A stretch of 64,000 bases of DNA. Origin: Stenotrophomonas terrae. GTDB lineage: Bacteria; Pseudomonadota; Gammaproteobacteria; Xanthomonadales; Xanthomonadaceae. Positions 8,466 through 16,956 of this stretch are shown here, in pieces (position 1 is the stretch's first letter; each line of letters opens with the position of its first letter). A program made the position numbers and the translations under genes. Location of the stretch: contig NZ_LDJJ01000028.1 in the NCBI RefSeq assembly GCF_001431465.1, positions 1-64,000 of the forward strand. The letters run 5' to 3'. The notes below the pieces were generated by a model. The model saw nothing but the letters and a program-made list of their open reading frames with translations. It did not search any database and had not been told where the DNA came from.

Positions 8466-9128
8466 TCAGGACTTGACCGGATGCCGCGCAAGCGCGCGCG
8501 CGCCGGTGATGATCATGCGGATCATCTGCGACATTTCCTCGATCAACTCCGGGTCGCGCTCTTCGGGCAGGTCGATCGCGCTGCCGCCCATGGCGAACAC
8601 CAGGCGGGTAATCGCCTTGGCGGCCAGTGCTGGCTCGTGCAGGGTTGCGCCATCCAGCGCGGCCAGGCGCACCAGGTCAGCCTTCAATTCCTCTTCGAAA
8701 TACCCAAGCTCGCGGTCCACCGCCTGCTTGAACGCATCCGATCCGGCCGTGCCTTCGCGCAGCAGGACGTGCATCAGACGGTCGTCGGCGCGCAGCTGCT
8801 CCATGAAGGTTTCCACCGACAGGCGGATAACGCCACGGTTGCTGTCGGCTGCGCGCAGCCGCGCCTGGCCGATGATGGTGCGCAGTGAACGACCAGCCAG
8901 ATCGATCAGCGCCACGGTCAGTTCGTCCATGTCGCGGAACTGGCGATAGAACGAATTGGGCGCGATGCCGGCTTCGCGCGCCACCTCGCGCAGGCTGAGC
9001 GTGGACACGCTGCGGTGCGGGCCGATCAGCGACAACGCAGCGGCCAGCAGGTCGTCACGCGAGATGGAGGCCTTGCGCGCAGGGTGCAGGTCATCGTGTG
9101 CGGGCAGGGGCTGGTCGCGTGCTGTCAT
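8466..9128 (-). CDS. desT: TetR-family regulator of unsaturated fatty acid genes (DesT/FabR type)
   Basis: 220 residues. The helix-turn-helix reads LSLREVAREAGIAPNSFYRQFRDMDEL, the FabR/DesT form of the TetR domain. It is divergent from an oxidoreductase-desaturase pair, the arrangement of Pseudomonas desT-desCB, in which DesT senses the saturated-to-unsaturated acyl-CoA ratio and controls desCB. The shared 92-base intergenic region carries phased TGTATA-type half-sites that could be its operator. Assignment rests on the HTH and synteny; the ligand is inferred. Confidence 0.85.
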   Translation of the reverse strand: MTARDQPLPAHDDLHPARKASISRDDLLAAALSLIGPHRSVSTLSLREVAREAGIAPNSFYRQFRDMDELTVALIDLAGRSLRTIIGQARLRAADSNRGVIRLSVETFMEQLRADDRLMHVLLREGTAGSDAFKQAVDRELGYFEEELKADLVRLAALDGATLHEPALAAKAITRLVFAMGGSAIDLPEERDPELIEEMSQMIRMIITGARALARHPVKS

Positions 9129-9163
9129 GAGGCTCTGGCCGGTCAGGTGCGTGAATCATAGCC

Positions 9164-9214
9164 TGTACAGCGAATATACAAGTGTATACACAGCTGTATG
9201 CTCGGCCGTATAGT
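9164..9214. promoter_or_regulatory. Probable DesT operator and desCB promoter region
   Basis: Half-sites TGTACA (9164), TATACA (9175), GTATAC (9184), CTGTAT (9194) and CCGTAT (9205) follow each other at 9-11 base steps, so all fall on one helix face. TATACA-AG-TGTATA (9175-9188) is a perfect palindrome. A TATAGT at 9209-9214 could be the -10 of desC, which would place the transcription start at or next to its ATG. Confidence 0.55.
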
Positions 9215-9220
9215 GCAGCC

Positions 9221-10282
9221 ATGAGTACCGTCTACCGCAATACCGCGCCGCCACCGATCCCGTGGCTGAGTGAAGGTTTCTTTGATTTCTGGTCTACCCG
9301 GGTGCATCCGCTGTGGACGCTGCGGCGGCCGTTGGCGCGCCTGCTGGCGCGGCACAGCGCCAGCGCCGATGCGGTAACCCTTGAGCTGCAGCCCAACCGG
9401 CATTTCCGCGGGCTGCAGGCCGGGCAGCATGTCAATCTGGCCGCGGAGCTGGACGGCCGCCTGACTACCCGCAGCTACAGCCCAACCCTGCTGGAGAACG
9501 GGCGCCTGGCAATCACCGTCAAGCGCATCGCCGGCGGCAAGCTCAGTCAGCATCTGGCCGACGATGCCGCCATCGGTGACATCTTCACGCTGGGCCAGGC
9601 CTTTGGCGAAATGCAGCTGCCGGTTGCCCCTGTCCCCAGGCTGGTGCTGCTGGCGGCAGGCAGTGGTATTACCCCGATGCGCGCCTTGCTGCGCCAGCTT
9701 GCTGGTCAGGGCATGACCACGCCTGTCGACCTGGTCTACTGGGCGCGCCAGCGCGAGCAGCTGTGCTTTGTCGACGAGTTCCGTGCCATCGCGGCGCAGC
9801 ACCCTGGGTTCCGCCTGCATCTGGCAGTGACCGGTGATGCCGTTGCCCCGGCTGCGCGCATAGACAGCTACGACCTTGCCGATATCGGCGAGCTGGCCGG
9901 AGCGCATGTGCTGGCCTGCGGTCCGGGCGGCTTTGTCGATGCGGCGCGTACGCGCCTGCAGGCGCAGGTGGCGCAGTTCGACAGCGAGGCATTCAGCACG
10001 CCACAGCTGGCCGAGGTGGAGCAGGGCAGTGTGCAGGTGCAACTGCTCAAGAGCGGACGCACGCTGACCATAGCGCGCGGCGTGGCCTTGTTGCCGGCGC
10101 TGGAAGCGGCTGGCATCCAGCCGGCCAGTGGCTGCCGCATGGGCATCTGCAATACCTGCGTCTGCGGGAAAACCTCGGGTATCACCCGGCATACGCTGAC
10201 CGGCGATTACGCCAGCGAGCCTTCCGTTCCGCTCAAACTGTGCGTCAACAGCGCCAGTACCGATCTGACCCTGGAGCTGTAA
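9221..10282 (+). CDS. desC: Ferredoxin reductase-type electron donor for the desaturase
   Basis: 353 residues. It combines an FAD-binding domain (RSYSPTL), an NAD(P)-binding domain (LLAAGSGITPMRALL) and a C-terminal [2Fe-2S] ferredoxin domain whose cysteines lie in CRMGICNTCVCG, with a further cysteine at LKLCVNS. It should pass electrons from NAD(P)H to the desaturase encoded three bases downstream. The start is ATG 9221 because homologues begin near here; no Shine-Dalgarno is visible, and a possible -10 lies so close that the mRNA may be leaderless. Confidence 0.9.
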   Translation: MSTVYRNTAPPPIPWLSEGFFDFWSTRVHPLWTLRRPLARLLARHSASADAVTLELQPNRHFRGLQAGQHVNLAAELDGRLTTRSYSPTLLENGRLAITVKRIAGGKLSQHLADDAAIGDIFTLGQAFGEMQLPVAPVPRLVLLAAGSGITPMRALLRQLAGQGMTTPVDLVYWARQREQLCFVDEFRAIAAQHPGFRLHLAVTGDAVAPAARIDSYDLADIGELAGAHVLACGPGGFVDAARTRLQAQVAQFDSEAFSTPQLAEVEQGSVQVQLLKSGRTLTIARGVALLPALEAAGIQPASGCRMGICNTCVCGKTSGITRHTLTGDYASEPSVPLKLCVNSASTDLTLEL

Positions 10283-10285
10283 GTC

Positions 10286-11413
10286 ATGTCCTCCGTGCAC
10301 AACCGCGTGCTGTCGTCTGCCGAACTGCAGGCCTTTGGCGATGAACTCGATGGCGTACGCGCAAGGCACCAGGCCTTGCTGGGCGCCAGTGATGCGCGCT
10401 ACATCCGGCGGATTGTCGCTGCGGTGCGCTGGACCGGTGTTGCCGGGCGGGCGCTGCTGTTCCTGGGGGCGTTCGTGCACAGCGTGCTGGTGCCGGCGTG
10501 GATCGCCGGTGTGCTGCTGCTGGGCCTGTCCAAGATCCTGGAGAACATGGAGCTGGCGCACAACATCATCCATGGCCAGTACGACTGGATGGGTGACCCG
10601 CAGCTGCAGGGCAAGACCTATGAATGGGATATCGCCGGTACCTCGGAGAATTGGCGCAAGACCCACAACTTCCGCCACCACACCTATACCAATGTGCGGG
10701 GCCTGGATGACGACATCGGCTATGGCCTGTTGCGGATCTTCCCGGAGCAGCGCTGGCACCCGTTCTTCCTGGCCCAGCCCTTCGTCGCAGTGGTGTTCGC
10801 GCTGCTGTTCGAGTGGGGCATCGCCATACAGGATCTGCGTATCGGCCGGGTGCTGGTCGGCAAGATGACCCTGCGCCAGCTGTGGAAGCAGGCGCGTCCG
10901 GTGGGTCGCAAGGCCTCGCTGCAGATCCTGAAGGACTATGTGCTGTTCCCGGCGCTGGCCGGCCCGTTCTTCCTGCCGGTGCTGCTGGGCAATGTGGCGG
11001 CCAACATCATCCGCAATGTATGGACCTATGTGGTGATCTTCTGCGGGCATTTCACCGCCGATGCCGAAACCTTCCCGAAGGAGTGCATCCGCAATGAAGG
11101 TCGTGGCCACTGGTATCTGCGCCAGCTGCGTGGTTCGTCCAACCTGACCGGCGGCAAGTGGATGGACGTGATGACCGGCAACCTCAGCCATCAGATCGAG
11201 CACCACTTCTATCCGGATATTCCGGCCAACCGCTATGCGGCGATGGCGGTGGAAGTGAAGGCCATCTGCAAGCGCTACGGCCAGCACTACAACACCGGCT
11301 CGTTGCCGCGCCAGTTCGGCCAGGTGATGTGGCGCATCCTACGCCATGCGTTTCCCAGCAAGCCGGCGCCGGAGCGGCCGCTGGTGGCCGAGCCGCAAGC
11401 CGAAGCCGGCTGA
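10286..11413 (+). CDS. desB: Membrane fatty acid (acyl-CoA) desaturase
   Basis: 375 residues. It is an integral membrane di-iron desaturase with the three histidine boxes HNIIH, HNFRHH and HQIEHH, and hydrophobic segments around residues 45-80 and 205-240. By similarity to DesB it would place a delta-9 double bond in acyl-CoA using electrons from the adjacent reductase. It is translated directly after desC (three-base gap) under the divergent TetR regulator. Confidence 0.9.
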   Translation: MSSVHNRVLSSAELQAFGDELDGVRARHQALLGASDARYIRRIVAAVRWTGVAGRALLFLGAFVHSVLVPAWIAGVLLLGLSKILENMELAHNIIHGQYDWMGDPQLQGKTYEWDIAGTSENWRKTHNFRHHTYTNVRGLDDDIGYGLLRIFPEQRWHPFFLAQPFVAVVFALLFEWGIAIQDLRIGRVLVGKMTLRQLWKQARPVGRKASLQILKDYVLFPALAGPFFLPVLLGNVAANIIRNVWTYVVIFCGHFTADAETFPKECIRNEGRGHWYLRQLRGSSNLTGGKWMDVMTGNLSHQIEHHFYPDIPANRYAAMAVEVKAICKRYGQHYNTGSLPRQFGQVMWRILRHAFPSKPAPERPLVAEPQAEAG

Positions 11414-11423
11414 GCGCGGCCAG

Positions 11424-11446
11424 CGCAGCCGGAAGTCCCGGCTGCG
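11424..11446. terminator. Hairpin between convergent desB and acyltransferase genes
   Basis: CGCAGCCGG pairs perfectly with CCGGCTGCG around a five-base loop. No T-tract follows, so termination is only probable. Confidence 0.4.
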
Positions 11447-11477
11447 GACCAGATCTGCAGCAAGACAAGCCCACGCG

Positions 11478-12668
11478 CTAGTCGCTGACCGGACTTGCTG
11501 CCGGGCGCGCGGGCTGTGCCGCCATCGCTGGCAGCCCGAACAGCGGTCGCAATGGCGCGCAACGCCGGATCAATGCATAGGCCGTCAGACACAAGGCAAA
11601 GGTCGCGATGATCAGGATCAGCGCCTCGATGCCGGGTTCGAGCTGCAAGGGCTTGAGCTTGTGTGCCAGCACCACGATCACGCTCTGGTGCAGGATGTAG
11701 AGCGGGAACACTGCCAAGGTGAGATAGCGCAGCAGCGGGCTGTCGGCGTTGCGCCAACGGTAGGCAAAGCCCAGCAGTGCGGCGATCGCGCACCATTGAT
11801 CCACTGCCCAGACAACCCGCAACGCCAGCCGCAGTTCAAGCGGCGCCGGCTGCGCATCGTTGTAGCCGGAGAAATACCAGACATGGATCAGGGCGGCGTA
11901 GCCCAGCCCGGCCAAGGCCAGTGACTGCCAGCGCAGGCGCTGCAGGGATTCCCAGAAGCCGGTGCTGAAGGCGGCCAGGAACCCGATCAGAAAGACGCTG
12001 GCGTACTGGGCGTGGTTGTACCAGTCGTCGACCAGCGCATGGGTCTGCTCGAAGCGGTTGACCAGCAGCAGGCGCGCGGCCGCCAGAACCAGCACCGGCA
12101 CAAGCAGTGCGCCCCAGCCGTGCAGGGCCGTGCCGGCCCATTGCCGCAGGCGCTGCAGGGCGGTTGCCGGCAGCAGCCGCCACAGCAGCCAAGCCAGCAC
12201 GGTATAGGCCCAGAGATAGGGCAGGAACCAGAGGTGGTTCCAGGTGGGCAGGCGCAGGCAACCATCGCTGTCGCAGAAGCCGTGGTAGCCGCTGAGATAC
12301 TTGCCGTAGAACGCCCAGTACGATTCGTTATAGCCGCCGGGCAGTTGTTCGACCACCTGGTAATAGGCCTGCGGTGGCACGATCACCGCCATGCCGAACA
12401 GCAGGGGTAGCAACAGCTGCCGGGAACGGCGTCGCAGCAGGCCATCTGGCCGGCGTTCAAGCATGAAAGCGGTGGCGACACCGGAAATCAGAAACAGCAG
12501 TGACATCCGCCACGGCGAGGTCAGCAGCATCAAAGGTTCCAGGGTGATGCTCGCTGCCGGGCTTTTGACGTGCCAGTCCCAGCTCACGTAGTACATGCCC
12601 ACGTGGTAGAGCACCAGCAGGCCAAAGGCGATTACCCGCAGCCAATCCAGATCGTGGCGCCTGTGCAT
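11478..12668 (-). CDS. Acyltransferase 3 family membrane protein (OpgC-like)
   Basis: 396 residues from ATG 12668. It starts with RRHDLDWLRVIAFGLLVLYHVGMYYVSWDWHVKSP, the first membrane helix with the conserved histidine of the acyltransferase-3/OpgC group, and continues with about ten hydrophobic helices. Such enzymes move acyl groups across the inner membrane onto glycans or lipids; the closest pattern is the glucan succinyltransferase-like subgroup. The frame is open for 57 more codons upstream, but that part is low-complexity basic sequence and overlaps the divergent LytTR promoter. Substrate unknown. Confidence 0.82.
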   Translation of the reverse strand: MHRRHDLDWLRVIAFGLLVLYHVGMYYVSWDWHVKSPAASITLEPLMLLTSPWRMSLLFLISGVATAFMLERRPDGLLRRRSRQLLLPLLFGMAVIVPPQAYYQVVEQLPGGYNESYWAFYGKYLSGYHGFCDSDGCLRLPTWNHLWFLPYLWAYTVLAWLLWRLLPATALQRLRQWAGTALHGWGALLVPVLVLAAARLLLVNRFEQTHALVDDWYNHAQYASVFLIGFLAAFSTGFWESLQRLRWQSLALAGLGYAALIHVWYFSGYNDAQPAPLELRLALRVVWAVDQWCAIAALLGFAYRWRNADSPLLRYLTLAVFPLYILHQSVIVVLAHKLKPLQLEPGIEALILIIATFALCLTAYALIRRCAPLRPLFGLPAMAAQPARPAASPVSD

Positions 12669-12823
12669 TGCGTGTCCAAGGGATGGAGAAGACCGCCATT
12701 CAACCGGCATGCGCAGCCGGTGTGGAGCGGAAAGGGCCGGCCTGCGGGTGTGCAGGGACGAATGGAGGCGATCAGGGGATGGCGAGCGAGGGCAGCAGCG
12801 GCAACGCCGTCTAGAATGCGTCG

Positions 12824-13729
12824 ATGAGCCAAGCCACATCGCCCACGCTGTTGATTCGCTCCGCCGCTTGGCGGCGAAGCCTGGAGTTGCTGTTCTGGTT
12901 GCTGCTGGTGTTGATCAACTGCAGTGGCAATGCAATCACCACTTGGATGGATGCCAACCGCTCCGGTGCCGCCTCCATGCAATGGTGGGAGCCGTGGATC
13001 TGGGAGTTCTCCAGCGGGCTGGTGTGGTTGCTGTTGCTGGTGCCGGCAATCGTCTGGTTCAGCCGGCGCTGGCCCCTGCATCTGGACAACTGGCGGCGGC
13101 GCCTGCCCTGGTATCTACTGGCCAGCGTGCCGATCTCGCTGCTGCATGTGCTGGCCATGTTCGCACTGAGGATGCTTGCCTATGCTGCGGTAGGGGAGCG
13201 TTACCACATCGGTTCCTGGCTTGATGAGCTGCTGTACGAATACCTCAAGGATGTACGGACCTACGCAGCCATCCTGTTCTGCATCGACGGCTACCGTTTC
13301 CTGCGCCGGCGCCTGCAGGGCGAGGCGCAATTACTGGCCGCGCCCGATGAAGGTCCGCCGGTGGAGCCGATCGAGCACCCTGAGCGTTTGCTGGTACGCA
13401 AGCTGGGCCGCGACTTCCTGATCGCAACGGCAGACATCGAATGGGCGCAGGCTGCCGGCAACTACGTCAATCTGCATCTGCGCGGCCACGACTATCCGCT
13501 GCGGATCACCATGGCCGCGTTGGAGCTGAAGCTGGATGCCAGCTGCTTCGTCCGTGTCCACCGCAGCTGGCTGATCAATCTGGCGCATCTGGTGTCGATT
13601 GAACCGCTGGAGGGTGGCGAGGCCTTGTTGCATATGGCCGATGGCAAGGCGGTTGCCTGCAGTCGGCGCTATCTGCCGGTGCTCAAATCGCGCCTGAGCG
13701 AGGACAGGGAGCACTCGCTCCCGGCCTGA
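12824..13729 (+). CDS. Membrane-bound LytTR transcription regulator
   Basis: 301 residues. The N-terminal half has about three to four hydrophobic helices (near residues 20-38, 60-82, 90-115 and 140-155). The C-terminal 110 residues form a LytTR DNA-binding domain (LVRKLGRDFLIATADIEWAQAAGNYVNL... CFVRVHRSWLINLAH). There is no receiver domain, so DNA binding is probably coupled directly to a membrane signal. It is divergent from the acyltransferase gene and upstream of the VIT-domain gene, either of which could be its target. Confidence 0.88.
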   Translation: MSQATSPTLLIRSAAWRRSLELLFWLLLVLINCSGNAITTWMDANRSGAASMQWWEPWIWEFSSGLVWLLLLVPAIVWFSRRWPLHLDNWRRRLPWYLLASVPISLLHVLAMFALRMLAYAAVGERYHIGSWLDELLYEYLKDVRTYAAILFCIDGYRFLRRRLQGEAQLLAAPDEGPPVEPIEHPERLLVRKLGRDFLIATADIEWAQAAGNYVNLHLRGHDYPLRITMAALELKLDASCFVRVHRSWLINLAHLVSIEPLEGGEALLHMADGKAVACSRRYLPVLKSRLSEDREHSLPA

Positions 13730-13919
13730 GCCTGGGCAGGCGCCGGCGCGGCTGGCGTTGTCCGTCGTCGAAACCCTGCACAATGCGCCGGGCAAGGGGA
13801 TGGGGGCTTGGGCCAGGCGGGCTGCCATTACAGGGGCGGGTTGGCTGCTGGGCCGTACCACCAACCCCGTTTTGGCTGTTGGCGCGTTTGATGTCCCAAC
13901 CCTTGGACGGAGTGCTGCG

Positions 13920-16781
13920 ATGAGCCTGGTTATCTGGCGGCGGTGTTGGATGGTGGGCATGTTGCTGGGCGCGATGGCGCCAGCGTTTGCGCAGCAGGGC
14001 AGGCAGACCCTCCGCCCGCCGGTACTTATTGCGGTCTCCGAGGCCGAGCAGCCAATCGAGCTGCGACGGGCGAACATCGATGGCGAGGTACAGGCGGGTA
14101 TTGCCCAGACCCGGATCGAGCTAGTCTTCCACAATCCCAACCGGCGGGTGATGGAGGGTGAGCTGCAGTTTCCTTTGGCCGATGGCCAGCAGATCAGCGG
14201 CTTTGCCCTGGATATCGACGGGCAACTGCGGGACGCGGTGCCGGTGCCTAAGGAACGCGGGCGGCAGGTGTTCGAGGCGATCACCCGCCAGGGCGAGGAT
14301 CCGGCGCTGCTGGAACAGACCGCCGGCAATCAATTCCGGCTGCGCGTTTATCCGCTGCCGGCAGGTGGCAGTCGGCGGGTACAGCTGACCATCCGCGAAG
14401 CGATGCCGCTCAACGGCCAAGGCTGGCAGTGGCGGCTGCCTTTACAGTTTGCATCGGCGGCAGGTGAGGTAAGCCTGCGTCTGCGCGCGGCCGGTGCCGA
14501 CAGGCTGGGCCAGGGACCTTTCCGCTTGATGGCTGGTGGCCTGGATTGGCAGGGTAGTGGCCGGCAATTGCCGGCTCAGCTGCAATGGCAGCTGCCGGCT
14601 CAGTTGCAACCGTCGCTGCAGGCTGCCCGTTACGACGGCCAACAGTATCTGCTGGCGCAGCTGCCGGTGGCAGCACCCGCCGCGCGCCGCCTGCCGTCAC
14701 GGATCGGCCTGTTGTGGGACGCTTCCGGTTCGGCGGCCACGCGCAACCGGGCGCGTGAGTTCGCATTGCTGGACCGCTATTTCGCCGCGATGGGCGAGGG
14801 CAGCGTCGTGCTGACGGTGCTGCGCGACAAACCGGAAGCGGAGCGTCGTTTCAGCATTCGCAAGGGGGATTGGAGCGCGTTGCGGCGTGTGCTGGAACAG
14901 GCGCCCAACGATGGTGCCAGCGCGCTGGCGGCGTGGACGCCGAAGGCGGAGCCTGGCGAGTACCTGTTGTTCAGTGATGGCCTGGGCAACTGGGGCCCAT
15001 CAGCGCTGCCGGCATTGGCGGCAGAACAACGCCTGTTTGCCATCAGCAGTGCTGCGGCCGGTGCCGACACGGCACGCCTGCGCGGCTGGAGTGAGGCCAA
15101 CGGCGGCGCGCTGGTGCAGCTGGAATCCGATCAGGTCGACGCAGTGGCACGTCGTTTGTTGGCCATGCCGCCGACGGTGGAAGTTGCACCCGCCCCCGGT
15201 CTGCACGATGTGGTGGTTGATCGTCGCAGCCTGGAACAGGGCTGGCTGTGGGTGTACGCGCGGGCTGACACCGCGCCGGCGGCATTGCGGGTGCGGCTCA
15301 ATGGCGGGCAATGGCAGGTACTGAGTGCCGGTACCGCCAATACCGATGGTGGCCTGGTCGCTGGGCTGTGGGCGCAGGCGCGCTTGCAGCAGCTGGCGGC
15401 GGACCCACGCGGTAATCGCGAGGCCATGCAGTTGCTGTCGCAGCAGTTCGGTATGGTCAGTGAGGGCAGTTCCCTGCTTGTGCTGGACACGATCGAGGAC
15501 TACTTGCGTTACGCGATTCGGCCGCCGTCCGGGTTGCGTGCGGAATATGACCGCCGTTTCGCCCGCCAGGTCGCCGACCGCGATCAGGCGCGCCGCGCCC
15601 ATCTGGATCAGGTCGCCGAACAGTGGCAGCAGCGGCAGAGCTGGTGGTCGAAGCGTTGGCCGAAGGATTCGCCGTTGAAGGTCGCAAAGGCAGCGAACCT
15701 CGCGTCGGCGCGTGCAAGTGCGCTGCCCCCGGCGCCGGTAATGGCGATGGCACCACCACCGGCACCCGCCCCGGCGGCCGCGATGGTGGCCGAGGCCACA
15801 GTCTCCGACCAGTTCAGGGTCGCCGACAGTGCTGTCGCGGCCGCTGCCGCCGACGAACCGGTCAACGCCGGTGCGGTGCAGATCAGGCTGGCCGCCTGGG
15901 AGCCGGACTCGCCCATCGCGCAGCGCCTGCGCAAGGCGCCGCCGGGTGAGTTGTATGCCTGGTATCTGGATGAGCGCGATGCCAATGCCGACAGCAGCGC
16001 ATTCTTCCTGGATGTGGCCGACATGTTGTTGGCTGCCGGCCAGCGCGAACTGGCGCTGCGGGTGCTGTCCAACCTCGCCGAAATGGAACTGGACAACCGG
16101 CATCTGTTGCGGGTGCTCGGCTATCGCCTGATGCAGGCAGGGGAGCCGGGACTGGCAGTGCCGGTGTTCGAGCAGGTACTGGCGATAGCCGATGACGAGC
16201 CGCAGAGCTTCCGCGACCTGGGTCTGGCGCTGGAGGCGGCAGGGCGCCCGCAGCAGGCGGTTGATCCGCTCTATCAGGTCGTACAGCGGCAATGGGATGG
16301 GCGCTTCGATGGCGTTGCGTTGATCGCGCTGGACGAGCTGACCAATCTGCTCGCACGCGGCGGCCCGGCGCTGGACGCGGGCATGGTCGATCCGCGACTG
16401 CGCAAGGCGATGCCGCTGGATCTGCGGGTGGTGCTGGCTTGGGATGTCGACAACAGCGACATGGACCTATGGGTGACCGATCCCAATGGTGAGCGTGCCT
16501 ACTACGGCAATCGCCTGACCCATCAAGGTGGGCAGATGTCGCAGGACTTCACCGGCGGCTATGGCCCGGAGCAGTTCTCGCTGCGCGATGCCAAGCCCGG
16601 CATCTACAAGGTGGAGGCCAATTATTTCGGCAGCCGCCAGCAGCTGGTAACCGGTCCCGCCACCTTGATGTTGCGGCTGAGCACCCATTGGGGCACGCCG
16701 CAGCAGAAGGACAAGGCGGTAACCATGCGCCTGCACGATGCTACCGACACTGTGCTGGTAGGTGAGTTCGAAGTGCGTTGA
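13920..16781 (+). CDS. Secreted VIT / vWA-like / TPR / DUF2135 protein
   Basis: 953 residues from ATG 13920 with GGAG upstream. A signal peptide (MLLGAMAPAFAQQ) is followed by a VIT domain (RANIDGEVQAGIAQTRIELVFHNPN... VPVPKERGRQVFEAITRQG). A vWA-like domain with a DASGS MIDAS start and FSDG, but without a clear DGGT motif, comes next, then a linker rich in Ala and Pro (about residues 595-640), a TPR-like helical part, and a C-terminal DUF2135 domain (DMDLWVTDPNGERAYYGN). The order fits periplasmic or surface-exposed adhesion or assembly proteins. No sortase signal or anchor is visible. It follows the LytTR gene in the same direction after 190 bases. Function unknown. Confidence 0.85.
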   Translation: MSLVIWRRCWMVGMLLGAMAPAFAQQGRQTLRPPVLIAVSEAEQPIELRRANIDGEVQAGIAQTRIELVFHNPNRRVMEGELQFPLADGQQISGFALDIDGQLRDAVPVPKERGRQVFEAITRQGEDPALLEQTAGNQFRLRVYPLPAGGSRRVQLTIREAMPLNGQGWQWRLPLQFASAAGEVSLRLRAAGADRLGQGPFRLMAGGLDWQGSGRQLPAQLQWQLPAQLQPSLQAARYDGQQYLLAQLPVAAPAARRLPSRIGLLWDASGSAATRNRAREFALLDRYFAAMGEGSVVLTVLRDKPEAERRFSIRKGDWSALRRVLEQAPNDGASALAAWTPKAEPGEYLLFSDGLGNWGPSALPALAAEQRLFAISSAAAGADTARLRGWSEANGGALVQLESDQVDAVARRLLAMPPTVEVAPAPGLHDVVVDRRSLEQGWLWVYARADTAPAALRVRLNGGQWQVLSAGTANTDGGLVAGLWAQARLQQLAADPRGNREAMQLLSQQFGMVSEGSSLLVLDTIEDYLRYAIRPPSGLRAEYDRRFARQVADRDQARRAHLDQVAEQWQQRQSWWSKRWPKDSPLKVAKAANLASARASALPPAPVMAMAPPPAPAPAAAMVAEATVSDQFRVADSAVAAAAADEPVNAGAVQIRLAAWEPDSPIAQRLRKAPPGELYAWYLDERDANADSSAFFLDVADMLLAAGQRELALRVLSNLAEMELDNRHLLRVLGYRLMQAGEPGLAVPVFEQVLAIADDEPQSFRDLGLALEAAGRPQQAVDPLYQVVQRQWDGRFDGVALIALDELTNLLARGGPALDAGMVDPRLRKAMPLDLRVVLAWDVDNSDMDLWVTDPNGERAYYGNRLTHQGGQMSQDFTGGYGPEQFSLRDAKPGIYKVEANYFGSRQQLVTGPATLMLRLSTHWGTPQQKDKAVTMRLHDATDTVLVGEFEVR

Positions 16782-16807
16782 GGTTTTTGCTGTAGCAATT
16801 TGTTGTT

Positions 16808-16906
16808 TGTGGGAGCGGCGTCAGCCGCGAAGCTGACAGATCCCGCAATTGCACTGACAACATGATTTGAAACTGCGCCGGCTTCGCGGCTTACGCCGCT
16901 CCTACA
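16808..16906. repeat. Inverted REP pair (REPIN-like)
   Basis: TGTGGGAGCGGCGTCAGCCG... at 16808 faces its inverted copy ending at 16906. It lies between convergent genes, just before a terminator. Confidence 0.85.
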
Positions 16907-16947
16907 AAAAAAGCCCGATGCCAGATCTCTGGCACCGGGCTTTTGGT
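16907..16947. terminator. Bidirectional intrinsic terminator
   Basis: An A-run, then AAAGCCCG...GCCAGA pairing with TGGC...CGGGCTTTT. It serves the convergent VIT gene (+) and PPC gene (-). Confidence 0.8.
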
Positions 16948-16956
16948 AGTACCCGC

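Noticed and set aside
9143-11287. 714-codon open frame on the minus strand over desC and desB
   Set aside because: The plus-strand products have ferredoxin and histidine-box motifs; the minus-strand product has none.
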